DNA of 9,102 nucleotides from JAWXBT01 sp964523015 (GTDB taxonomy: Bacteria > Bdellovibrionota_C > UBA2361 > J135). The position numbers and the translations under genes were made by a program. Numbering within the stretch: the first letter of the stretch is position 1; every line of letters begins with the position of its first letter. The DNA lies in the NCBI GenBank assembly GCA_964523015.1, contig CAZFXN010000074.1:1-9102 (forward strand), read 5' to 3'. Below are positions 1 to 6,912 of the stretch, in pieces. The notes below the pieces were generated by a model, which was given only the letters and a program-made list of their open reading frames with translations, had not been told where the DNA came from and made no database searches.

Positions 1-188
<188 letters not shown>

Positions 189-208
189 AATCTAACTCTG
201 CTACTCTG

Positions 209-235
209 CGTACTAACGAGTGATCGTTTAGTACG
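209..235 (-). other. Stem-loop just upstream of 16S
   Basis: The arms 209-219 (CGTACTAACGA) and 224-235 are complementary apart from one bulged base, around a 4-nt loop. The structure sits about 20 nt before the mature 16S end, inside the transcribed leader. It may be involved in folding or processing of pre-16S RNA; that role is inferred from position only. Confidence 0.6.
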
Positions 236-385
236 ACTTATGAAACTTTTTTACTTAGCCATTCATCGAAAGCCAACGAGTCTCCTTTCAGAATTCTCGC
301 TGCTACGAATATTAAGCATTAATCAAATTACATTGACTGGGTATCAAATCTATTTCGATCTGATGACTTCTACTCTTAACCAAAT

Positions 386-397
386 TGTCAAAAAACA
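386..397 (-). promoter_or_regulatory. boxA-like rRNA antitermination site
   Basis: The minus strand reads TGTTTTTTGACA, continuing AATTTGG. It matches 9 of 12 positions of the E. coli rrn boxA TGCTCTTTAACA and continues with the same AATTT. It lies about 180 nt into the leader, downstream of two hairpins, where NusB/NusE would load for antitermination. The embedded TTGACA has no good -10 at 16-18 nt, so I read the site as boxA rather than as a second promoter. Confidence 0.6.
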
Positions 398-482
398 AAC
401 AACATCATAAGACATCATAAGAACTGCGCACAAAACTACCACGAACCATCACAATGTGGCTCGCGGTGCATCCTTAACGCCC

Positions 483-500
483 AAGAAGGAAGCCCTTCTT
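483..500 (-). other. Leader hairpin
   Basis: AAGAAGG (483-489) and CCTTCTT (494-500) form a perfect 7-bp stem with a 4-nt loop. Flanking CCTTAA (472-477) and TTAAGG (499-504) offer an alternative, partly overlapping pairing. The hairpin lies in the rRNA leader upstream of boxA; its function is not established. Confidence 0.5.
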
Positions 501-508
501 AAGGCACT

Positions 509-526
509 GTTTTTACGAGTAAAAAC
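509..526 (-). other. Perfect 8-bp inverted repeat in leader
   Basis: GTTTTTAC (509-516) and GTAAAAAC (519-526) are exact reverse complements separated by 2 nt, so an RNA hairpin would have about 7 bp and a 4-nt loop. It lies upstream of boxA within the rRNA leader. It could be a boxB-like structure or simply part of leader folding. Confidence 0.45.
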
Positions 527-582
527 TCAGTATATCCAGCTAAAGATCGCGCTTTCCGCGCTAGCGTTCTTAAGAGTTGGGG

Positions 583-643
583 AAGGTATCAGAATGGTTG
601 GGGTGTGTCAACGCTTCCCCAATCTAATTTTTACAAAATAATT
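583..643 (-). promoter_or_regulatory. rRNA operon promoter with UP-like element
   Basis: The minus strand has a perfect -35 TTGACA (606-611), a 17-nt spacer and a -10 TACCTT (583-588). The next bases, CCCC, form a GC-rich discriminator, as expected for a growth-rate or stringently controlled rRNA promoter. Upstream (621-643) is an A/T tract resembling an UP element. Transcription would start near 576. It is the best consensus promoter in the window and points at the 16S gene. Confidence 0.7.
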
Positions 644-779
644 ACAACTACTTGCCAGGTTATTTTACGGTATCCCGTTTTATTTTGTTTAACACGTTCA
701 ACTAATTAGAGCATTAGCTGACCAATTGTGAAACACTCTTAAAATAGAGATTATTTAACCTACTTAAAGCTACTGAAGA
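644..779. other. Spacer between response regulator and rRNA promoter
   Basis: AT-rich spacer with no gene. I see no GC-rich hairpin followed by a T-run on the minus strand that would stop transcription coming from the response-regulator gene. Only a weak 4-bp stem (CTCT/AGAG near 736-749) is present. Confidence 0.4.
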
Positions 780-1166
780 CTAACTTATAAGAAGTGATAT
801 TTCAATAAGAAATTTTTCTGGCTCGTAAGGCTTTCTAAGAAACATGACATGCTTATCATCTTTAATGTCAGCAGTCTCAGCAGAGATAAAATCTCCAGAA
901 CATAATAAAATTGGGAGCGTTTTTGATTTCTTACGAAGAGCTCGATAGGTAGTGACACCATCAACTCCGCCAAGATTTACATCTAAGATCACAAGGTCGA
1001 TCCTAAGCTCTGAAAACTTCTCTAGGGCGTTCTTGGAGCTAGATACTGCCTCCACAACAACCCCATAGCTATGAAGAAAACTCTCTGTTGCTTTAAGGAC
1101 AAACTCGTCGTCATCTACGAGCAAAACCTTTTTACCCAAAAGATTTGGATACTCTTCTTCTTTCAT
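780..1166 (-). CDS. Single-domain response regulator (CheY-like receiver)
   Basis: A 128-residue protein made of one receiver (REC) domain with no output domain. Visible landmarks are the acidic cluster DDD at 18-20 after KVLLVDD, the phosphoacceptor Asp62 in LVILDVNLGGVDG, the switch Ser90 in LLCSGD and the conserved Lys112-Pro113 in LRKPYE. It would be phosphorylated by a histidine kinase not present here and would act through protein contacts, as CheY or Spo0F do. The ATG begins 2 nt after the pgi stop codon, and its ribosome site AAAGGA lies inside the end of pgi, so the two are co-transcribed and probably translationally coupled. The role is not determined; the pairing with a glycolytic enzyme gives no clear clue. 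Confidence 0.93.
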   Translation of the reverse strand: MKEEEYPNLLGKKVLLVDDDEFVLKATESFLHSYGVVVEAVSSSKNALEKFSELRIDLVILDVNLGGVDGVTTYRALRKKSKTLPILLCSGDFISAETADIKDDKHVMFLRKPYEPEKFLIEISLLIS

Positions 1167-1168
1167 CC

Positions 1169-2758
1169 CTAATTTCCTTTCAATGAAAATATCTGCTCTC
1201 CATTGGCGCCCTTAGTGAAACCTAATCGCTCGGTATTAACCAAGTGACATGCTAGTTTCATGACAGTTTCCGGATCTTCAGAAATTCCTTTTGCTATCTC
1301 CTCCGCCCCCATCCCAGCTTCCTTGATATTTAGAAAATCAAGGATCTTTCTCTGAGCTTCTAAGATTGAAGATGCTGCTTTTTTCCCCGCCTCTACCCCA
1401 GGCTGGTGGTAGGCATTAACGTTAATCATCGAAGCATAAAAACCAACTGCCCGCTCGAATAAAGCAATCAACATGCCGACATTAAAAGCATCAACTTTAG
1501 AGATTGATATCGTGATTGATTGCCGACCATTTTCATAAAGTGCCTGCCTAGTACCTAGTAAAAATCCGTGAAGGTAGTCACTACTAGTTACCCCTGGTTC
1601 AACTTCAACAGCTTTTTTGCTATTCAAAGTATCTCTGTCTGCTTCGACAAAAACTGCAAAGAAATTATTTAAACCGTCACGAAGCTGTTGTACATAGGCA
1701 TGCTGATCTGTGGATCCTTTGTTTCCATAAACAGCTAACCCTTGATTAACAACCTTTCCATCTAGATCTTTTTCCTTCCCTACACTCTCCATCACTAATT
1801 GCTGTAAATACCGGCTCAAAAGCTCTAATCTGTCCCGATATGGCAAAACAACCATAGCCTTTGTTCCTTTGCCGTCCCCTAAAAAATACCACATTAACGA
1901 AAGCAACATGGCCGGATTTTGTTTTGGATCTTTATTCCTGGTTAAGATATCCATCTCTTTAGCCCCATTTAGTAGGCCATCAATATCAAACCCTTGAAGA
2001 GCTGCTGGTAAAAGCCCGACAGCACTAACTTCACTTGTGCGTCCTCCAACCCAATCCCACATTGGAAACCTAGCCAACCATTTTTCTGTAACAGCAGTTT
2101 TATCTAGAGCACTTCCATCACCAGTTACAGCAACAGCGTGTTTATTAAACGAAAGATTAACAGATTCAAATCGTACCTTTGCTTCAATCATTCCATTACG
2201 TGGCTCAGGAGTTCCGCCAGATTTAGAGATGACAACAACTAAAGTCGCTGAAAGATTTGGAATGGAGGAGATAGTTCTTTCGATACCTTCAGGATCAGTA
2301 TTATCAATAAAATAGGGCTTTATCGCATCATTAGCAGATCCTAATGCATTGGCGACAAACTGAGGTCCAAGAGCGGATCCGCCTATGCCGATAATTAACA
2401 TCGATTCGAATTTAATGCCGGTAGATCCTTTTATCTTGCCAGATAGAATATCGTTCGAAAATTCCTTGATGCTCTCAATTGATTTATCGATCTGATTTTT
2501 AATTTCTGCGGTTGGTGCTAGCTTTGAATCTCTCAGCCAATAATGGCCAACCATTCTTTTTTCATCTGGGTTAGCTATCGCACCTTTCTCTAATAGCTCC
2601 ATACTATGATACGCAGAATTTATTCGTTCTGAATGGTCTTTAAATAAAGAATCAGGAAAATTAACCCGACTTATATCGAATCGAAACCCTGTCTTTGGAT
2701 CTACAAATTGATACTCCTTAAATCTTATCCAAAGGTTCTCTTTACTATGAACAATCAT
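1169..2758 (-). CDS. pgi: Glucose-6-phosphate isomerase
   Basis: Cytoplasmic enzyme interconverting glucose-6-phosphate and fructose-6-phosphate in glycolysis and gluconeogenesis. The 529 residues are full length. The sugar-phosphate-binding SIS fold shows GIGGSALG (124-131) and SKSGGTPE (178-185). Both family signatures are present: DWVGGRTSEVSAVGLLP (235-251) and NAYHQPGVEAGKK (448-460). Expected catalytic residues are Glu324, His353 and Lys459. The sequence resembles the cyanobacterial/plastid/chlamydial type, including STDQHAYVQQLRDG and a C-terminal extension (about 475-529) that looks like a small winged-helix fold. The ATG at 2758 is preceded by AGGGA. The gene leads a two-gene operon with the response regulator. 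It ends in TAG, a genuine stop because the next gene starts in another frame 2 nt later. Confidence 0.97.
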   Translation of the reverse strand: MIVHSKENLWIRFKEYQFVDPKTGFRFDISRVNFPDSLFKDHSERINSAYHSMELLEKGAIANPDEKRMVGHYWLRDSKLAPTAEIKNQIDKSIESIKEFSNDILSGKIKGSTGIKFESMLIIGIGGSALGPQFVANALGSANDAIKPYFIDNTDPEGIERTISSIPNLSATLVVVISKSGGTPEPRNGMIEAKVRFESVNLSFNKHAVAVTGDGSALDKTAVTEKWLARFPMWDWVGGRTSEVSAVGLLPAALQGFDIDGLLNGAKEMDILTRNKDPKQNPAMLLSLMWYFLGDGKGTKAMVVLPYRDRLELLSRYLQQLVMESVGKEKDLDGKVVNQGLAVYGNKGSTDQHAYVQQLRDGLNNFFAVFVEADRDTLNSKKAVEVEPGVTSSDYLHGFLLGTRQALYENGRQSITISISKVDAFNVGMLIALFERAVGFYASMINVNAYHQPGVEAGKKAASSILEAQRKILDFLNIKEAGMGAEEIAKGISEDPETVMKLACHLVNTERLGFTKGANGEQIFSLKGN

Positions 2759-2814
2759 AATTTCCCTGATCTCGGTCGTTGTCTGTTAAATGATAGGTGG
2801 CTCGATCTATTGGT

Positions 2815-2843
2815 ATAGTACCTTTAGGACCAGGTTAAAATAA
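2815..2843 (-). promoter_or_regulatory. Candidate pgi promoter
   Basis: On the minus strand TACTAT (2815-2820) could be a -10 element, with a weak -35 TTATTT (2838-2843) 17 nt upstream. This would give a leader of about 50 nt before pgi. The -35 matches only three consensus positions, so this is tentative. Confidence 0.3.
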
Positions 2844-2914
2844 CAATCTTTCTCAGTGGACATACAAACGGTTATGATATCTATTTACCCCTAGATCCCA
2901 TTTATCACATTCCA

Positions 2915-2923
2915 TGATATAAT
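2915..2923 (+). promoter_or_regulatory. Extended -10 promoter for the methyltransferase
   Basis: TGATATAAT (2915-2923) is a perfect extended -10 element (TGn-TATAAT); no good -35 is seen 17 nt upstream. Transcription would start near 2930 and give a 5' UTR of about 60 nt before the ATG at 2991. The inverted repeat TACCG-ATAA-CGGTA (2923-2936) overlaps the last -10 base and the inferred start site, where a repressor could act. Such a repressor is inferred only. Confidence 0.55.
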
Positions 2924-2990
2924 ACCGATAACGGTACTATAGGGCTAAGTATTCGCTCCTTTTTACAAGTGCCTTTATAAGTGTGCTTTT

Positions 2991-3629
2991 ATGAATGACC
3001 ATGTAGTTTTTTTTAGGGAATTTCTAAATAAGTTTGAAGAGACAGGTTCTGCCGTACCAAGCTCCCGTTGGGCAGCCATGGCAATGACCAACCCACTAAG
3101 AAAAACAAACAAAACACAATCAATCCTAGAAGTAGGACCCGGCACCGGATCGGTGACACAGAGTATAATAAAGGACATGGTTGATGGTGATAGATTAACA
3201 GTCTGTGAAATTAACCCTCGCTTTATGGCGAGATTAAGAAGAAAGCTATCAAGCAATAAAGATTTTATTAAACATAGTCAGTGCATAGATTTTTTTGAAG
3301 GCCCGGTTCAGAACATGCCTGAGGAGACTAAGTTTGATTTGATAGTATGCGCATTACCTTTCACAAACATGAAGGTTTCTATAATTGCAGATATATTTTC
3401 TAAACTTGAGAGACTAAGTAACGAAAATACCCATATTACATTCTTTGAATATATCGGATTACGAACCATTGGTCGCATCACCTCAGTTAAGGAGCGACGA
3501 GACAGATTAGAACAGATTGATCAATTCTTTGTTGAATTAAACAACAAATACGATCGAGAGACTGAAAGAGTTTGGTTTAATTTTACCCCTATTAATGTTC
3601 ACACATTAAAAGCTAAACTTGCTGCTTAA
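2991..3629 (+). CDS. PmtA-like phospholipid N-methyltransferase (class I SAM methyltransferase)
   Basis: A 212-residue class I S-adenosylmethionine methyltransferase. Motif I is ILEVGPGTGSVT (45-56), the acidic residue that binds the SAM ribose is Glu73 in VCEIN, and the motif IV region is DLIVCALPFTN (116-126). The N-terminal stretch ETGSAVPSSRWAAMAMT (17-33) and the LPF motif resemble Rhodobacter-type PmtA and related proteins, which methylate phosphatidylethanolamine toward phosphatidylcholine at the inner membrane face. No membrane segment is present, which fits that soluble type. An rRNA adenine methylase is a less likely alternative, since the NPPY-type motif is ALPF here. No Shine-Dalgarno precedes the ATG, but no other in-frame start suits better. 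It has its own promoter, divergent from pgi. Exact substrate is inferred. Confidence 0.75.
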   Translation: MNDHVVFFREFLNKFEETGSAVPSSRWAAMAMTNPLRKTNKTQSILEVGPGTGSVTQSIIKDMVDGDRLTVCEINPRFMARLRRKLSSNKDFIKHSQCIDFFEGPVQNMPEETKFDLIVCALPFTNMKVSIIADIFSKLERLSNENTHITFFEYIGLRTIGRITSVKERRDRLEQIDQFFVELNNKYDRETERVWFNFTPINVHTLKAKLAA

Positions 3630-3650
3630 ACTTAGAAGGATCTATAACCT

Positions 3651-3759
3651 CTCCGTGCACTCCGTGGTCTCCTGTGTTAATTCTAAATTGAATTAACACA
3701 AACCTACGACATGAAATATAAAAATAATGGACACACAGGAGAACACGGAGGCCGCGGAG
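3651..3759. repeat. Inverted-repeat element with 9-nt periodic arms
   Basis: Two 27-bp arms (3651-3677 and 3733-3759) are inverted copies, 23 of 27 positions matching, around a 55-nt centre. Each arm is three 9-nt units: CTCCGTGNN-like on the left, NNCACGGAG-like on the right. The innermost units are perfectly complementary. A second palindrome (3674-3699) begins inside the left arm. The form recalls small dispersed palindromes in other bacterial genomes, with repeated CTCCGTG/CTCTGTG words, that often carry REP- or MITE-like mobility. It lies between the methyltransferase and tag and contains no gene. Confidence 0.7.
3674..3699. repeat. Perfect 10-bp inner hairpin
   Basis: GTGTTAATTC (3674-3683) and GAATTAACAC (3690-3699) are exact reverse complements with a 6-nt loop. 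The hairpin overlaps the end of the left arm of the larger element, so two alternative foldings are possible. No T-run follows on either side, so it is not a classic rho-independent terminator. Confidence 0.65.
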
Positions 3760-3862
3760 TTAGGAAATCACTAACAAGAGCACGATGCGTAGCTAAAACT
3801 GATACACATAGTAAACCTGGAGCATAAACCCCAACTTCAACCTAGTATGTGTTTTATAATTT

Positions 3863-4444
3863 ATGAAAAAGAAGCAAAGATCTAAGACTCGGTGTTGGTG
3901 GTGTTTAAGTCATCCGATCTACATAAAATATCACGATACTGAATGGGGCCGCCCAGTTCATGATGATAGAAAAATATTTGAAATGTTAACTCTTGAGGCG
4001 TTTCAAGCCGGGCTTAGCTGGCTAACTGTCTTAAAGAAACGACCGGCATTTCGAAAAGCATTTGTTAATTTTGATCCGAAAAAAGTTTCTAAGTTTGCCA
4101 AAAAAGATGTCATCCGCCTAATGAATGATGCTGGCATTATTAGAAACAGACTTAAGATTGAAGCAGCAATCAACAATGCTGCTCGATTTCTTGAAGTCAA
4201 AAAAGAATTCGGCACTTTTGATAAATATATTTGGGATTTTACAAAATATAAAACTCTAAGAAATAAAAAAGGAATTACTCAAAAAACAATACCTGCTTCT
4301 TCGCCAGAATCTGACGCCTTATCCAAAGACCTAAAAACGAGAGGCTTCAAATTTGTTGGATCCACTATTATCTATGCCCACATGCAAGCAACAGGAATGG
4401 TCGATGACCATATGGTTGGTTGTTTTAGGTATAAGGCAAGATAG
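3863..4444 (+). CDS. tag: DNA-3-methyladenine glycosylase I
   Basis: Base-excision repair enzyme that removes 3-methyladenine from alkylated DNA. The 193-residue protein aligns along its length with E. coli Tag (187 aa), with about 7 extra N-terminal residues. The zinc ligands are conserved: Cys11, His24, His183 and Cys187. The base-pocket segment LEAFQAGLSWLTVLKKR (44-60) carries Glu45, equivalent to E. coli Glu38. SDALSKDLKTRGFKFVGST and VDDHMVGC close the domain. No Shine-Dalgarno precedes the ATG; a TATAAT (3855-3860) ends 2 nt before it. If that were a -10, the message would begin at or just inside the start codon. The ferroportin gene follows after 28 nt, so the two are probably co-transcribed. 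Confidence 0.95.
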   Translation: MKKKQRSKTRCWWCLSHPIYIKYHDTEWGRPVHDDRKIFEMLTLEAFQAGLSWLTVLKKRPAFRKAFVNFDPKKVSKFAKKDVIRLMNDAGIIRNRLKIEAAINNAARFLEVKKEFGTFDKYIWDFTKYKTLRNKKGITQKTIPASSPESDALSKDLKTRGFKFVGSTIIYAHMQATGMVDDHMVGCFRYKAR

Positions 4445-4472
4445 AACTATCTACAAAGATAACTAAGATTCC

Positions 4473-5747
4473 ATGACTAAAATTCTCAAATCAAATCATG
4501 CGGTTGTTATTGGTAGAGCGATTACTAAATTTGGAGATCATGCCTGGGATATAGCCGTTCCAATAGCCCTGACTAAGATGAACCCCGGATCGTTAGCTGA
4601 AGTAGCTGCCTATTATTTAGCTACAACTCTATCAGTTCTATTGTGTGCCCCGAGACTATCTCAATGGTTTAACAAAAGTCACCGTTTACAAAATGTAATG
4701 GTAGCAATTGCCATGCAAGCAATTGGCATACTTACTGTTACATATTTCTTATATAAGGCGGGCCATGGCAAAACTTCCTGGGAGTTACTTTTACCGATCA
4801 TAGTCGGAGGAATTATTGCTAAAGTCGGAGCCAATCTCTCTGATATCTCTTTAGCTTCAGATTGGGTACCGACTATTTTTCATCGCTCTACATTAGCTAA
4901 GGTAAATAGTCAGATCAGAAGAGCAGATATGCTAATGGAGGTAATCGCTCCAGTTATTGCTGGATTTTTACTGATCATGCCAACTGGATTTAATTTTATA
5001 GCGATAGTTAATATTTTTACTTTTATCGCTGAGGCTATTTTATTAACTATTGTTTTTAAAAATGAGAGTGTTCTTCAAAGGGGAAGCGATGAGGGTGGTG
5101 ATGATAGCTTGATTAAAGAGCCCCGTCGAAATTTTATTAAAAGCTTTAAACTAGCATCAGGTCAGTACGTATTCCCTCTTTTGATCACCAATGCATGTCT
5201 CTGGTTTACCGTGCTAACTCCACATGGAAGCTTACTAACTGCCTACTTAAAAGAAGCTATCTTGCTTCCTGAAAGTACCCTTGGAATAGTTCGTGGGCTT
5301 GGAGCATTGGTGGGAGTTTTACCAACTTTTATTTATGAGCCACTAAGTAAAAAGTTGGGGATAGTAAAATTAGCAGCATATGCAATCACCTTTCAGATAA
5401 CCTGTCTTATGGTATCTCTGTTTGCCTTAGCACCATCCTCAATAAATCTATTTCTTGGAGCGATAATCATCTCTAGATTAGGACTGTACGGTTTTACTTT
5501 AGCTGAATTAGAGATCTTACAAAGAACGGTGCCCAACAAGATTAGACTAGAGGTTGCCGGGATACGTTCATCAATAAATTACTTCTCTAACTTGGTACTA
5601 TACGCTTCTGCCTTATTTTTATCTCAAACAAGTCAATTTCCAATATTATGCTGGGCAAGTGTGATTGTAATTTTTATCGGGACACTTATTACTTGGCGTA
5701 GATATATGGTGCCGGGCTCAAAAGAGATACAAGAGATGCTTAGTTAG
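4473..5747 (+). CDS. Ferroportin-family (SLC40A1-like) iron exporter
   Basis: A 424-residue polytopic membrane protein of the ferroportin family within the MFS fold, predicted to export Fe2+ or related divalent metals. TKFGDHAWDIAVP (18-30) matches the first-helix motif of human ferroportin (STWGDRMWHFAV); Asp22 matches human metal-site Asp39. DWVPTIF (130-136) followed by KVNSQIRRADMLMEVIAP (143-160) matches the diagnostic DWIVVV...IRRIDQLTNILAP block. RLGLYGFTLAELEILQ and GIRSSINYFSNL (about 335-374) match the C-terminal lobe. Human C-lobe ligands Cys326 and His507 are not conserved. A charged, Gly-rich loop (201-219) separates the lobes. Length is close to bacterial ferroportins. It follows tag by 28 nt, and its 3' end overlaps the opposing algJ-like frame by 8 nt. 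Confidence 0.85.
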   Translation: MTKILKSNHAVVIGRAITKFGDHAWDIAVPIALTKMNPGSLAEVAAYYLATTLSVLLCAPRLSQWFNKSHRLQNVMVAIAMQAIGILTVTYFLYKAGHGKTSWELLLPIIVGGIIAKVGANLSDISLASDWVPTIFHRSTLAKVNSQIRRADMLMEVIAPVIAGFLLIMPTGFNFIAIVNIFTFIAEAILLTIVFKNESVLQRGSDEGGDDSLIKEPRRNFIKSFKLASGQYVFPLLITNACLWFTVLTPHGSLLTAYLKEAILLPESTLGIVRGLGALVGVLPTFIYEPLSKKLGIVKLAAYAITFQITCLMVSLFALAPSSINLFLGAIIISRLGLYGFTLAELEILQRTVPNKIRLEVAGIRSSINYFSNLVLYASALFLSQTSQFPILCWASVIVIFIGTLITWRRYMVPGSKEIQEMLS

Positions 5748-6912
5748 AGTCAGAATAGTTATCAATCACAAACTCAGGGAATCCAAAACCGGAGCGATGT
5801 AAAGAGGCCTGGTTAATCTCAATAACTACGAGATCTTTTGAAAAAATCTTACTTGCTAGCTTTACTTTATCTTTCTCAAGTTGCCGTCCTTTATCCTGAG
5901 AACTCTTAACTAATCTTTTAAAGTAATAATAAAAATCATTATCGGTAGTAGCATTCGTTCTTTCAAAGTGTCTTAAAATTTACCAACAAAAACTTGAGCC
6001 AATAAGTAATAATTTAGGACGGAGAGCATCTGCTGAGCTAGTAACTTTAGTGTTAACTTTAGGCGCAGTTTTTAAAAGCAGATCTGGAAACTAAAAATTA
6101 GCGAGCTGCAAAAGATCCGTATCCTGATATACCGGCCTCTCTCTTGTCCCATCGATCTGACAATCTATTTGACGTATCTCAGTATAGAATAAACTCTGAG
6201 CTTTTTTCATTATCTCAGATGCTACTAAGCAACCTCCAAGCTCATTCCAATGAGTACCAGAGGTAGCGAACATTGGCTCCTTTAATATGCGCTCCTTGTC
6301 TTTCAACAACTCAAATCCATCGATAAAGTTAACTTTCTCTTTTCTAAGTTGAGCAGTGATAAATTGACGTGGATCAAATCGGGTATCTGCACCTGGGATT
6401 ACGTATCGAGGAGGGATAACTTCAGGATAAAACGAGGGCTTGTTAGGACTGATTACAAAGATAAGATTTACACCCTTTGTTGAGAGAAACGACTGTACTC
6501 TTTTTAGCTTCTCGACAACTGTATTTAGTTTCTGCTCATTTGCTCGGCCAAATCGATTAGCATTTCGGATGTAGTTACGCTCGATCAAATGATCATTTAA
6601 TCCAAGTATAACTTTTGATTTTGGATTTGAGGATGCAGTTTTAAATAGTAGATAATTAATTTGGTTATCTGTTTTAATAAGATATCGAACTAGTGATACT
6701 GCACGCTGAAACTCTTTTACGATCTTAGATTGAACATTTTGAGCTAAAATCTCACTTACAGTAAAATTAATCCCTTGCGATTCCTCTTCGACTCCAGCTA
6801 ATGCCACTTTAACGGAATCTGATCTTATCTGATTAACGCTGAACTCAGCTAACGGCATAAGAAACAGAAATGAACAGATACAACAAATTATAATCTTGGT
6901 TATCTTGCTCAT
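5740..6912 (-). pseudogene. AlgJ/AlgX-like O-acetylation protein, interrupted by two in-frame stops
   Basis: Read through, this frame encodes 390 codons, the length of AlgJ. An N-terminal signal-anchor (about 5-22) is followed by VILGLNDHLIERNYI (101-115), IFVISPNKPSFYPEVIPP (151-168) and GTHWNELGG (219-227), hallmarks of periplasmic SGNH-like proteins that O-acetylate exopolysaccharides. TAG at 6091-6093 (codon 274) stops translation after DLLQLANF. The family continues in the same frame with RPKLLLIGSSFCW, then TAA at 5980-5982 (codon 311), then NDFYYYF, KDLVVIEIN and GFGFPEF, ending at 5740-5742. There is no frameshift. The nucleophile motif reads GSSF where GDSF is usual, and the Asp of the usual DxHW is Gly. 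The ATG directly follows the algI stop. A 273-aa truncated product would lack the nucleophile region. Confidence 0.8.

Larger units (their letters stand above)
189..576 (-). other. 16S rRNA leader (pre-rRNA 5' transcribed region)
   Basis: This gene-free stretch lies between the inferred rRNA transcription start (~576) and the mature 16S end. On the minus strand it contains in order: a near-perfect 8-bp inverted repeat (509-526), a 7-bp hairpin (483-500), an exact 10-bp tandem duplication ACATCATAAG as read on plus (402-421), a boxA-like motif (386-397) and a strong stem next to 16S (209-235). This layout of hairpins, boxA and processing stem is typical of rRNA leaders. The matching 3' strand of the RNase III stem would lie beyond 16S and cannot be seen. 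Confidence 0.7.

Noticed and set aside
456..641. Plus-strand 61-codon frame across the rRNA leader and promoter
   Set aside because: It overlaps the rRNA promoter and leader hairpins on the opposite strand, has no ribosome site and its translation resembles no protein family.
2037..2315. Plus-strand 92-codon frame inside pgi
   Set aside because: It is an antisense shadow of a fully conserved pgi gene.
2975..3256. Minus-strand 93-codon frame over the methyltransferase start
   Set aside because: It is antisense to the methyltransferase SAM-binding motifs and shows no domain.
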